Assembly (NCBI GenBank): GCA_009694165.1 | Contig: SHVP01000033.1 | Location: 1 to 23,728 of the forward strand | Origin: Alphaproteobacteria bacterium | Lineage (GTDB): Bacteria; Pseudomonadota; Alphaproteobacteria; SHVP01 | Reading direction: 5' to 3' | Length of the DNA: 23,728 bases | Shown here: positions 15,687 to 23,295 of the stretch, piece by piece | Position numbering within the stretch: position 1 is the first letter of the stretch | Layout: the number at the start of each line of letters is the position of its first letter | Position numbers and translations under genes: made by a program | The notes under the pieces: generated by a model | Told to the model about the DNA's origin: nothing | Databases searched by the model: none | The model's input: the letters and a program-made list of their open reading frames with translations, nothing else

Positions 15687-17102
15687 ATGAGGCGGGACAG
15701 GGCCGAAGATCAGGGCGGTGGAGGCGGTTCGCGCCATACCCGGAGTCTGCGTGGACCGTATCAACAATACGAGCAGCGCGTCGTCCCGTCGGTGGATGCC
15801 GAGATCACGCAAACCGGGCCGGGGACGCCGTGCGGCGAATACCTGCGTTGTTTCTGGCAGCCGGTCGCGATGTCTTCCGAGGTCAAAAACCTGCCCTTGG
15901 CGACGCGGATAATGGGAGAGGATCTCGTTCTCTTTCGTGCCGGCGACGGCCAGTTGGGTCTGCTCGAGCGTCATTGCAGTCATCGCGGTGCCTCGCTCGA
16001 GTTCGGACGCGTCGAGGCGAACGGCTTGCGTTGCTGCTATCACGGCTGGCTGTACGGCGCGGATGGCACGATTCTCGAGATGCCCGGCGAGATAGAACCG
16101 GGGGCCCTGCGCGGTCGGGTGTTTCACGGCGCCTATCCGGTGCAGGAGTTCCGCGGGTTGATCTTCGCCTATTTGGGCCCGCCCGATCTGCGCCCGCCAT
16201 TCCCGCATTTCGACGTTTACGATCTTCCAGGAGATCGTCTCGTTCCGTATGCGATTGCAACCCCCTGCAACTGGCTGCAAGTGCATGAGAACAGCGTCGA
16301 CCCGGCGCATGGCGTGTTCCTGCACACCATCATTTCGGGAACCCAGTTTTCGTCGCAGTTCGCCAAGGTGCCGCTGATGGAGTTTCATCAGAGCCCCATC
16401 GGCATGTTCTGCGTCTCGACGCGGCGCGTCGACGATCGCGTGTGGGTGCGCATCAACGATGCGATCCTGCCCAACCTGATGCGCTATGCCTATTCGTGGG
16501 AAGAGGCCGAACAGGACTGCTTCTTCGGTCGCGGCAGCGGCACGAAGTGGACCATTCCGGTCGACGATACCCATTGCCGGTCGATCGGCTGGCGGCACTT
16601 CGGTTCGCTTTCCGACCCGCGCGGCGTTGGCAAGGAGGAGGAAGTCGGGCTGGAAAGCGTCGATTTCATGGGGCAGACCGGCGATCGTCCCTATCACGAG
16701 CGGCAGCGTGTCCCCGGAGACTATGATGCGCAGGTGTCGCAGCGTCCGATCGCCGTTCATGCGCGTGAGCATCTGGTGGTCAGCGACGGTGGGGTGGTCC
16801 TGTTGCGGCGACTCTTGCGCGCAGCCGTCCACGACCTCGCGGCGGGGGGGCCGCCGCCCGTTTTGGCCGCACTTTCCGCCGGCGTCGTTTCTACCTACAC
16901 GGGCGATACGGTCGTCCATGCGCCGCCGTTGCCCGGTGCCGATGATCGCGAGACCATGGCCGCGGTCACTCGGCGCGTGCTCGAAGTGCTGACCGATGCG
17001 GCGAACGGACAAGGCGAAGCGCGGCGCCTGACGATACGCGGGCGCTTGGCCAAGATGTTTCCCGGTGACGGGCGCGAGAGATTAGCGGACGGGCGGTCGT
17101 AG
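15687..17102 (+). CDS. Rieske non-heme iron oxygenase, phthalate-dioxygenase-like
   Basis: The 471-residue protein is the oxygenase component of a Rieske aromatic-ring or demethylating oxygenase. The [2Fe-2S] ligands are Cys97-x-His99 and Cys116-x2-His119 in CSHRG...CCYHGW. The mononuclear iron site is in NWLQVHENSVDPAHGVFLH, with His208, His213 and bridging Asp205. The N-terminal TQTGPGTPCGEYLRCFWQPV block resembles phthalate 4,5-dioxygenase-like single-subunit oxygenases. The ATG at 15687 has GGGAGAG a few bases upstream; an in-frame start at 15657 is less likely. It follows the dehydrogenase by 33 bases, completing the operon. No ferredoxin reductase lies in the window, so electrons must come from a partner encoded elsewhere. 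Its last 21 bases overlap the convergent gene. Confidence 0.93.
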   Translation: MRRDRAEDQGGGGGSRHTRSLRGPYQQYEQRVVPSVDAEITQTGPGTPCGEYLRCFWQPVAMSSEVKNLPLATRIMGEDLVLFRAGDGQLGLLERHCSHRGASLEFGRVEANGLRCCYHGWLYGADGTILEMPGEIEPGALRGRVFHGAYPVQEFRGLIFAYLGPPDLRPPFPHFDVYDLPGDRLVPYAIATPCNWLQVHENSVDPAHGVFLHTIISGTQFSSQFAKVPLMEFHQSPIGMFCVSTRRVDDRVWVRINDAILPNLMRYAYSWEEAEQDCFFGRGSGTKWTIPVDDTHCRSIGWRHFGSLSDPRGVGKEEEVGLESVDFMGQTGDRPYHERQRVPGDYDAQVSQRPIAVHAREHLVVSDGGVVLLRRLLRAAVHDLAAGGPPPVLAALSAGVVSTYTGDTVVHAPPLPGADDRETMAAVTRRVLEVLTDAANGQGEARRLTIRGRLAKMFPGDGRERLADGRS

Positions 17103-17696
17103 CGGCCGGGCCGTTTCGTCGATCAAGCGCCGCCCGAAAAGCCCCCGAGCAGTCCTGCAGAAATGAGCGACGGCGTCGGGACGCTCATGGCCTTCGAGCC
17201 AGTTCTGTTCGAGGAAGGCGGGCAGCGCCGGTGCGCCGATCTCGGCCAGCAGCAGAATACCCAGCAACGACGACAGCGCCTCGTCCTGCTGCTGGGCATC
17301 GTCGTCGACCACGCGGACGGCGTCGGCCTCCGCCTTGCGACCGGACTCCGGTCCGGCGCCGACGCCGAAGTCGGGCAGCGGCCGGCGTGCGGGCGGGCAG
17401 AGCAGCCAGTGGGCGACCTCGTGAACGATGACCCAAGGCTCGCTGAGCGTTCGCAGTACCGTGCCGTCCCAGCTGAAGGCGACGGCCGGCTCTTCGTCGA
17501 GAGTGGGTATGCCATAGGCGCGGGCGAGGGCGACAGCGGCCGCCCGCCATTCCGGCGTGTCGTCGGCCTCGGTTGCGATGTCGCCGGCGCGGATGCGGGC
17601 GAACGCGGCCTCCGCCAGCGGGTCGTCGCGCAGACGGGCCGCAAAGGCGGCAAGGACCGCCGGCAGGTCGTCGGGCGCAATGGGCGACAGGATCAA
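17082..17696 (-). CDS. HExxH metalloprotein resembling EpmC (elongation factor P hydroxylase-like)
   Basis: The 204-residue protein has an HEVAH zinc/iron-type motif (His92, Glu93, His96), followed by WLL, CPPARRPLPDFG and, later, a QQQDEAL segment that could give the third, acidic ligand. From memory, E. coli EpmC has HEISHW followed by ARRELVDFG and a Q-rich acidic helix, so the arrangement is similar, but the overall match is weak and this is only a resemblance. A metal-dependent hydroxylase or a small metallopeptidase are both possible. The start is a TTG at 17696 without a clear Shine-Dalgarno; it lies 38 bases past the aldo/keto reductase stop on the same strand and may be co-transcribed. 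It overlaps the end of the convergent Rieske gene by 21 bases. Confidence 0.75.
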   Translation of the reverse strand: MILSPIAPDDLPAVLAAFAARLRDDPLAEAAFARIRAGDIATEADDTPEWRAAAVALARAYGIPTLDEEPAVAFSWDGTVLRTLSEPWVIVHEVAHWLLCPPARRPLPDFGVGAGPESGRKAEADAVRVVDDDAQQQDEALSSLLGILLLAEIGAPALPAFLEQNWLEGHERPDAVAHFCRTARGLFGRRLIDETARPLRPPVR

Positions 17697-17734
17697 ACGC
17701 GGTCTCGTGGGCGGCGGGCGGGCGAAGAAAGTCG

Positions 17735-18574
17735 TCAGAGCATTTCGAGCGCGACGGCTCTTGTGGGCGGAGGAAACGCCTGGGCGAGCGCGCGCAGTTG
17801 CTCGTCAGGAATCCGAAGGGTCGCGGCGGCGAGGTTGTCGCGGATGTGGTCGGGTTCGGTGGCCTTCGGGATGACGATCATGCCCTCCTGGCGTAGGAGC
17901 CAGGCGAGCGCCACTTGGGCCGGCGTCGCGGCCAGCTTCCGCGCCACGGCCAACAGCGCGCGGTGGCCGAGCAGTCGGCCTTGATCGACCGGCGAGTAGG
18001 CCATGATCGGCATGTGCCGCCGGCGGCACCACGGCACCAAGTCGTGCTCGATACCGCGGCGGGCGAGGTTGTAGAGCACCTGATTGGTGGCGCAGGCGTC
18101 GCCGCCCGCCAATCGCACCAGATCGGTCATGTCGGCGGTGTCGAAATTCGAGACGCCCCAATGACGAATCTTGCCGCTTCGTTGCAGTGCGGTGAACGAC
18201 TTGACGGTCGCCGCCAAGGGATGCGGTCCCGGCCAATGCAGCAGGTAGAGATCGAGGCAGTCGATGCCGAGCCGGCGCAGGCTGCGCTCGCAGGCGGCGA
18301 TCGTGCCGGCCTTGCTCGCGTTGCTCGGCAGGACTTTCGAGACGATAAAGAGTCCGTCGCGTTTGCCGCGGATCGCTTCGCCGACGATCTCCTCGGCGTT
18401 GCCCTCGCCATACATTTCGGCTGTGTCGATCAAGTTGAGGCCGAGCTCGATGCCGAGCCGCACCGCGGCAACCTCGGTACGGCGGACGGCGGCGCTTTCG
18501 CCCATGCGCCAGGTGCCGAGGCCAAAGGCTGGGACGCGTTCGCCCGAGGGCAGGGTGGTGGTGGGCAACGGCAT
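17735..18574 (-). CDS. Aldo/keto reductase
   Basis: The 279-residue protein is a full-length AKR TIM-barrel oxidoreductase. The catalytic tetrad is complete: Asp50 and Tyr55 (DTAEMY), Lys80 (VSKVLP) and His113 (LLHWPG). Conserved GVSNF, a NQVLYN strand and the C-terminal IPKAT cofactor segment also occur. It should reduce aldehydes or ketones with NADPH in the cytoplasm; the sequence does not fix the substrate. The ATG at 18574 has GGAGG six bases upstream, a strong ribosome site. It is followed by the EpmC-like gene. The preceding coding-like stretch at 18603-18872 runs into it without a stop in its best frame. Confidence 0.95.
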   Translation of the reverse strand: MPLPTTTLPSGERVPAFGLGTWRMGESAAVRRTEVAAVRLGIELGLNLIDTAEMYGEGNAEEIVGEAIRGKRDGLFIVSKVLPSNASKAGTIAACERSLRRLGIDCLDLYLLHWPGPHPLAATVKSFTALQRSGKIRHWGVSNFDTADMTDLVRLAGGDACATNQVLYNLARRGIEHDLVPWCRRRHMPIMAYSPVDQGRLLGHRALLAVARKLAATPAQVALAWLLRQEGMIVIPKATEPDHIRDNLAAATLRIPDEQLRALAQAFPPPTRAVALEML

Positions 18575-18602
18575 GCGGTCCTCCGGTGGCGGCAGGGCGA
18601 TG

Positions 18603-18872
18603 CTAGGGAAGGACGCGGGGCGCGTAAATCGGCAGCGCGTGGCCGCGAGCGCCGGCGCAGCTCGACCCGTTCATCCTCGATGGCGGTCGCGACCCGCTCG
18701 GCCAGCGCGGTCGCATCCGCCATGAGATCGACCAGATAGGCCTTGAGCGCGCCCACATCTTCGGCGAGGTCAAGCGGCAGTTGGGTGGCGAGACCATCGA
18801 TCTCGTGACCGAGGCGGGCGGCGGCGCCGTCGGCGCGCCCGAGGCGACGCAGGGCCTCCCCAACGCTAGCAT
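18603..18872 (-). pseudogene. Frame-disrupted coding-like stretch upstream of the aldo/keto reductase
   Basis: On the minus strand one frame from about 18856 to 18640 shows strong GC-rich third positions and a helix-like acidic/basic product (EALRRLG..., LPLDLAEDVGALKAYLVD, ALAERVATAIEDE). That frame has no convincing start: its only upstream start is a TTG inside the Zur box. It also has no stop until 18430, deep inside the reductase gene. A neighbouring frame supplies an ATG at 18872 and a TAG at 18603 but has shadow-like composition. One or two small frameshifts would reconcile these, so it looks like a decayed small gene or one with sequencing errors. It resembles no family I can name. 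Confidence 0.4.
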
Positions 18873-18889
18873 TGTTTTTGTGCCAATTT

Positions 18890-18902
18890 GTTATAGTATA
18901 AC
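18890..18902 (+). promoter_or_regulatory. Zur box (zinc uptake repressor operator)
   Basis: GTTATAGTATAAC is a perfect 6-1-6 inverted repeat, and with flanking bases TGTTATA-G-TATAACC it is one mismatch from the TGTTATA-N-TATAACA core known for alphaproteobacterial Zur. It overlaps likely -10 elements (TATAGT, TATAAC) and ends 27 bases before the first ORF of the zinc operon. Zinc-loaded Zur bound here would block transcription. No zur gene is in the window. Confidence 0.82.
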
Positions 18903-18929
18903 CTATCAACTCTGGCGAAGGGCTGGATC

Positions 18930-19052
18930 ATGGGGCGCATCGTGGATACCTGGGCGTTGACCGCGGGCTTGGCGAGCCGAGTGGTAGGGGCGACGGCGTG
19001 TGTTGCCTTGCTGTGGCTCGCGGTGTGGTGGGCGGCCCAACGCGTTGGGTAA
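18930..19052 (+). CDS. 40-residue single-helix membrane peptide leading the zinc operon
   Basis: An ATG at 18930, seven bases after AAGGG, opens a 40-codon frame ending TAA at 19052. The product starts MGRIVDTWAL and has one hydrophobic, Trp-rich segment at about residues 18-36 (VVGATACVALLWLAVWWAA), followed by Gln-Arg. This is a good single-pass membrane helix with a lone Cys24. It lies directly between the Zur box and znuC, whose GTG comes five bases after the stop, so translation of the two is likely coupled. It matches no family I recognise. It may be a small partner of the ZnuBC complex or a leader peptide whose translation helps znuC; a chance frame is not excluded. Confidence 0.55.
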   Translation: MGRIVDTWALTAGLASRVVGATACVALLWLAVWWAAQRVG

Positions 19053-19057
19053 GCGCC

Positions 19058-19801
19058 GTGGGCCCGGTCATCGATCTTCGCGATGTGACGGTGTCCTATG
19101 GCCGGCATCCGGCAGTGCACCACCTATCGGGCGTCTTTTCCGCCGGATCTCTTACCGCGGTTGTCGGTCCCAACGGAGCAGGCAAGACCACACTCCTGAA
19201 GGCGATCGTCGGGCTCCTACCCGTCGACGCGGGAGGCATCACGACCAATGGCCTGTCGGCGCACGCGATCGCGTATCTGCCGCAGCATGCGGCCATCGAT
19301 CGCAGCTTCCCGATCACGACGCTGGACGCAGTGCTCCTCGGTCATTACCGAAAGGTCGGTCCGTTCGGTCGGATTGCGCGGGACTTGATCGAACAAGGGC
19401 GGCAGGCGCTGTCGTCGGTTGGCTTGGTCGGATTCGACGATCGGCCGATCGGGACGCTGTCTACCGGGCAGCTTCAACGCGCTCTGTTCGCGCGGGTCAT
19501 CTTGCAGGATGCGCCGGTCATTCTGCTTGACGAACCCTTCGGCCCGGTCGACGCGCGGACGACGGCTGATTTGTTTGAACTGATGGAGCGCTGGCATGGC
19601 GAATCCCGAACGATCATTGCCGTCCTCCATGATCTCACTCAGGTAGCGGACGTGTTTCCCGAGGCACTCTACCTGGCCCGGGAATGTGTCGCCTGGGGAC
19701 CGACGGCCTCGGTGCTCACCGCGGAGAATCATCAGCGCGCCCACACCATGGCCGAGGCCTGGCGGAACGACGCCGACATTTGCGTTCGGGCTGTCGCGTA
19801 G
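19058..19801 (+). CDS. znuC: Zinc ABC importer ATPase
   Basis: The 247-residue protein is an ABC-type metal importer ATPase. It has Walker A GPNGAGKTT (Lys43), a Q-loop in YLPQHA, signature LSTGQ, Walker B ILLDEPF and an H-loop His in VLHDLT. The GTG at 19058 is chosen because the product then begins GPVIDLRDVTVSYG, the usual start of such ATPases; a TTG at 18998 would overlap the small ORF. Downstream genes znuB and znuA and the upstream Zur box indicate zinc, not manganese or iron, although the ATPase sequence alone would not. It overlaps znuB by one base (TAGTG). Confidence 0.9.
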   Translation: MGPVIDLRDVTVSYGRHPAVHHLSGVFSAGSLTAVVGPNGAGKTTLLKAIVGLLPVDAGGITTNGLSAHAIAYLPQHAAIDRSFPITTLDAVLLGHYRKVGPFGRIARDLIEQGRQALSSVGLVGFDDRPIGTLSTGQLQRALFARVILQDAPVILLDEPFGPVDARTTADLFELMERWHGESRTIIAVLHDLTQVADVFPEALYLARECVAWGPTASVLTAENHQRAHTMAEAWRNDADICVRAVA

Positions 19802-20673
19802 TGACTATTTACGATCTGTTTATTGGGCCGTTTGCCGACTACGCCTTCATGCGGCGCGCCCTCGTCGCCTCCTTAGCGCTCGGCCTCGGCTGCGCGCCGG
19901 TGGGCGTGTGGCTCGTCTTACGCCGCATGAGTCTCGTCGGCGACGCCATGAGTCATGCCCTCCTGCCGGGGGCCGCCGTGGGATTTCTCTTGGCCGGCCT
20001 GTCGCTGCCCGCCCTCAGCGTCGGCGGATTGGCGGCGGGGATCTTGGTGGCCGTGCTTTCCGGCCTGGTGACGCGGTGGACGCCCCTGCGCGAAGACGCT
20101 AGCTTTGCCGCGTTCTACCTGATCTCACTCGCGATCGGAGTGACGATCGTCTCGGCGCACGGGTCGAATATCGATCTCATGCGCTTTCTGTTCGGGTCGG
20201 TTCTTGCGGTGGACGACGACGCCCTGACCATGGTCGCGGCAATCAGCAGCGTCACCGTGGTCGTCCTGGTCGCCATCCATCGGCCTCTGGTCATTGAGTG
20301 CTTCGATCCCGAGTTCCTGAAAGCGAACGGTGCGAGGGGCGGCATCTATCATGTCGTGTTTCTCTTGCTCGTCGTGATCAATCTCGTCGCCGCCTTTCAG
20401 GCGCTTGGCACGCTGATGGCGGTCGGTCTGATGATGATCCCCGCAGCGGCGGCGCGGCTTTGGGCCGGATCGGTCGCGCGACTCTGCTTTATCGCCGCTC
20501 TTATGGCGGCGACGTCGGGCTATTGCGGCCTCGTCGTCTCGTACCATGTCGGCAATGCGACCGGTCCATCGATCGTCATGGCCAGCGGGGCGTTCTATTT
20601 GATTTCGCTGGTCTTCGGCACCGACGGCGGACTGGTCCGCCGCTGGACGCGGGCGCGGCACCTGGAGGCCTGA
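19801..20673 (+). CDS. znuB: Zinc ABC importer membrane permease
   Basis: The 290-residue protein is a hydrophobic permease of the ABC-3 (ZnuB/MntB) family with about eight membrane helices. Typical features are MRRALVASLALGLGCAPVGVWLVLRRMSLVGDAMSHALLPG near the N-terminus and LGTLMAVGLMMIPAAAARLW before the last helices; the latter region contacts the ATPase. The GTG at 19801 overlaps the znuC stop, so it is translationally coupled. It forms the inner-membrane zinc channel. Confidence 0.92.
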   Translation: MTIYDLFIGPFADYAFMRRALVASLALGLGCAPVGVWLVLRRMSLVGDAMSHALLPGAAVGFLLAGLSLPALSVGGLAAGILVAVLSGLVTRWTPLREDASFAAFYLISLAIGVTIVSAHGSNIDLMRFLFGSVLAVDDDALTMVAAISSVTVVVLVAIHRPLVIECFDPEFLKANGARGGIYHVVFLLLVVINLVAAFQALGTLMAVGLMMIPAAAARLWAGSVARLCFIAALMAATSGYCGLVVSYHVGNATGPSIVMASGAFYLISLVFGTDGGLVRRWTRARHLEA

Positions 20674-20682
20674 CCTCGGGCG

Positions 20683-21573
20683 ATGCGATCTCTTGGAGCG
20701 ATGATCCTTGCTGCCCTGGTGGTGTTGCCGCTGACGCCGGCCGAAGCCTTCGAGAGGCTACGCGTGGTGGCCACATTCAGCATTCTTGCCGACATGGTAC
20801 GGGTTGTCGGGGGCGAGCGGGTTGAGGTGACCGATTTGGTCGGTCCAAATTCGGATGCCCACGCCTTCCAGCCGACGCCGGCCGATAGCCGAGCACTCAC
20901 CAGCGCTCACCTGGTCGTGGTCAACGGCCTCGCCTTCGAGGGTTGGTTGGATCGCCTGGTGCGGGCGTCTGGGTTACACGGCCCGATTGCCGTCGCCTCG
21001 GCGGGGCTTGAACCATTGATGGTAGCCGCGGGCCAATCCGCCGTGGCCGATCCGCACGCCTGGCAGGATGTGGCCAACGCCATCGTCTATGTTCGCAACA
21101 TTACCCACGCGCTAGTGACGGCTGCGCCCGCTTCCGAAGCGATCTTTCGCGCCAATGCGGAAACTTATGCCGCGCGGTTGCGCGCCCTCGACGAGGATAT
21201 CCGGCGTCAGATCGCCGAATTGTCCCCGGCGCAGCGGCGGGTGATCACGTCGCACGATGCCTTTGCCTATTTTGGTCGTGCTTACGGCATTGAATTCAAG
21301 GCTGCCGCCGGCATCTCGTCGGACAGCGAACCGACACCGCGCGATGTCGCTCGTCTGATCGATCAGATCCGCCGGAGCGCGACCAGGGCGATCTTCGTCG
21401 AAAACATGGGTGACCCGCGATTGATCGGGCAAATTGCCCGGGATGCCGGAGCGACCGTTGGCGGCAAGCTCTATGCCGACTCGCTGTCGACCACCCCCGG
21501 GGAGGCCGATACTTACGAAAACATGATCCGCCACAACGTGGCGGCCCTCATCAAAGGGATGAGGGCGAACTAA
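20683..21573 (+). CDS. znuA: Periplasmic zinc-binding protein of the ABC importer
   Basis: The 296-residue protein is a cluster A-I metal-binding protein with a signal peptide (hydrophobic residues 7-18, cleavage near AEA at 20-22). Candidate metal ligands are His60 (DAHAFQP), His125 (DPHAW), His191 (SHDAFAYF) and Asp266 (YADSLS). A His at the third place favours zinc over manganese proteins, which have Glu there. The His/Asp-rich loop found in many ZnuA proteins between the first two ligands is absent. It lies nine bases after znuB and ends 34 bases before the convergent flavoprotein gene. Confidence 0.92.
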   Translation: MRSLGAMILAALVVLPLTPAEAFERLRVVATFSILADMVRVVGGERVEVTDLVGPNSDAHAFQPTPADSRALTSAHLVVVNGLAFEGWLDRLVRASGLHGPIAVASAGLEPLMVAAGQSAVADPHAWQDVANAIVYVRNITHALVTAAPASEAIFRANAETYAARLRALDEDIRRQIAELSPAQRRVITSHDAFAYFGRAYGIEFKAAAGISSDSEPTPRDVARLIDQIRRSATRAIFVENMGDPRLIGQIARDAGATVGGKLYADSLSTTPGEADTYENMIRHNVAALIKGMRAN

Positions 21574-21607
21574 CTCTCGCCTGGTCGCGAGGCTCCCCTC
21601 AATTCGA

Positions 21608-23116
21608 CTAGGGCCGCTCGGCCGCGACGTTGCGACCGGCGATCCGGCCAAACACCAAGCAATCGGTGAGAAACGCCCCCGACTGATAGAGGTTGGGATT
21701 GGCGGCACCCAGTTCTCCCGCTTCGTAGAGCCGAGGAATCGGTCGCCCGCCATGGTCCATTACCTGGGCGAGGTGGTTGCGCCGGCCGCCTCCCGTCGTC
21801 GAAACGATGCCGGGCACAATTTCCGCCGCATAGAAGGGCGGCCCTGCGATGGCGCGCATCTCTTCGGGCGGGCGGGCGAACTCTGCATCGTGCCCACTGG
21901 TGCAGGCCCCATTGTACCGGCTCACGCTGTAGGCCAGGACCTCCGGGTCGACACCGATCACACCGGCGAGTTCCGACAGGGAGGCCGCCTTGCGGATCCA
22001 GCCCTGCGCGACTTCCTTGCTGTTGTCCGCGCTCCATTCATATCCTTCGACCAGAGTGTTCCATCCGATCGGGTGGGAAAACCAGCCGACGAGGGGCGCC
22101 CCATCCAGCATTGCCTGATCCATGATCATGTGGACGGGAAGGACGAAAGGAAACGGGGCGTCGATCCAGTGGCCGTGAACGTGCTGCTTGGCATGGCGCA
22201 AACGATAGGGCGTCACCTCGTTATGAAAGCGCCGCCCATCGCGGGCGACTTCGATGAAACTGAATTGCGTCAATCGGCTCCGGCGCATGAAGGCCGATTC
22301 GAACTCCGGCACCTTGAACGCGGGCCAAAAGCCGCCCGACTGGGTGCAATTGCGAACGTGCCAGAGGTCGGCCCCGGCCCGCTGGAGTATTCTCAACCCA
22401 TCGCCCGTGTTTCCAGGTGTACCAAGGGTGTAGACGCGATCCGCGCCCCACAGGTTGCGTTGCATCGGCAGGTCGTTTTCGAACCCCCCGGTGCACACCA
22501 CCACGCCGCGGCGCGCCCTGATCGCCTTGCTCTCCCCATTCGCGGCGACGAGGACACCGAGGATCTCACGCGACTTCGGATCCTGGACCAACTCGAGCGC
22601 ACGTGTTTGATACTCGATTCGAATCGCTCGCCGTTCGACATGCCGGCGAAAACAGGTCCAGACCCCGCTCGGATTGGGTTCGATCGTCGAATTGAATTCA
22701 ACGCATTCCGATCCGGAAAATTCTGGAAACTCAACGAGGACGGTGTTGGCGTTGCCGCGATTGGTGTGGACATAGCGCTGTCCAACCTGGCTGGCCATGT
22801 CGGTCAGCCAGGGTTCGAGCGAAATGACTCCGTCCAACCATGCCTCCAGCACGTTGGGCGGCAACGGATTGGGCTCGTCCATCGCCATTTTGTAGCGTGC
22901 CAGAGCCGCCCGGTTATTGGCGCAAAAGATCGTCTGCCCGGACACGCGACTATTTCCCCCGGCTCGGCTTTCCGCCATCTTTTCGACGATCAGGATGTCC
23001 GCTTGGGGATCGGCGTCCTTGGCGACGACGGCGCTCACCGCTCCGGACAGGCCGTAGCCGAGGATGACGACGTCAGCCTCGTCGCTCCATTTCATGATGT
23101 TCTGCGAGCTGGCCAT
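21608..23116 (-). CDS. FAD-dependent oxidoreductase, fumarate-reductase flavoprotein type
   Basis: The 502-residue protein is an FAD_binding_2-family flavoprotein. The dinucleotide fold shows GYGLSG (20-25) and Glu45 at the end of the second strand. GGNSRVSGQ (53-61) and VVVCTGGFEND are typical of the fumarate reductase, 3-ketosteroid dehydrogenase and tricarballylate dehydrogenase group. The C-terminal RLYEAGELGA...LYQSGAFLTDCLVFGRIAG block is the usual FAD-closing segment. It has no Fe-S or heme motif and no clear signal peptide, so a soluble dehydrogenase is likely. The ATG at 23116 follows AGGGAAAGG, a good ribosome site. It is divergent from a partial hydrolase gene, and the two may be co-regulated. 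The substrate is unknown. Confidence 0.92.
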   Translation of the reverse strand: MASSQNIMKWSDEADVVILGYGLSGAVSAVVAKDADPQADILIVEKMAESRAGGNSRVSGQTIFCANNRAALARYKMAMDEPNPLPPNVLEAWLDGVISLEPWLTDMASQVGQRYVHTNRGNANTVLVEFPEFSGSECVEFNSTIEPNPSGVWTCFRRHVERRAIRIEYQTRALELVQDPKSREILGVLVAANGESKAIRARRGVVVCTGGFENDLPMQRNLWGADRVYTLGTPGNTGDGLRILQRAGADLWHVRNCTQSGGFWPAFKVPEFESAFMRRSRLTQFSFIEVARDGRRFHNEVTPYRLRHAKQHVHGHWIDAPFPFVLPVHMIMDQAMLDGAPLVGWFSHPIGWNTLVEGYEWSADNSKEVAQGWIRKAASLSELAGVIGVDPEVLAYSVSRYNGACTSGHDAEFARPPEEMRAIAGPPFYAAEIVPGIVSTTGGGRRNHLAQVMDHGGRPIPRLYEAGELGAANPNLYQSGAFLTDCLVFGRIAGRNVAAERP

Positions 23117-23295
23117 CGCCTTTCCCTGGGAATTGCGCGTTCAATAGTGGCAAGAAAGCTTAGGTTGAACTGCGAACGTCGACAACCTGGCATTGCTCAG
23201 GATGTGGCGTTTCGCCCGGGTCGTCCCCCGTGCCAAGATCGTGCTCGAACGCGCGGTCGATCCCGGCGGGGCGTTCGCGGCCAGGGAGGGCGGAC

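Noticed and set aside
14592..17012. 806-codon minus-strand open frame opposite the M24-dehydrogenase-Rieske operon
   Set aside because: All three plus-strand genes have intact catalytic motifs; the reverse frame is Arg/His/Gln-rich with no domain.
21574..21607. Possible terminator between znuA and the flavoprotein gene
   Set aside because: Only a four-base GCCT/AGGC stem was found, with no T-run.
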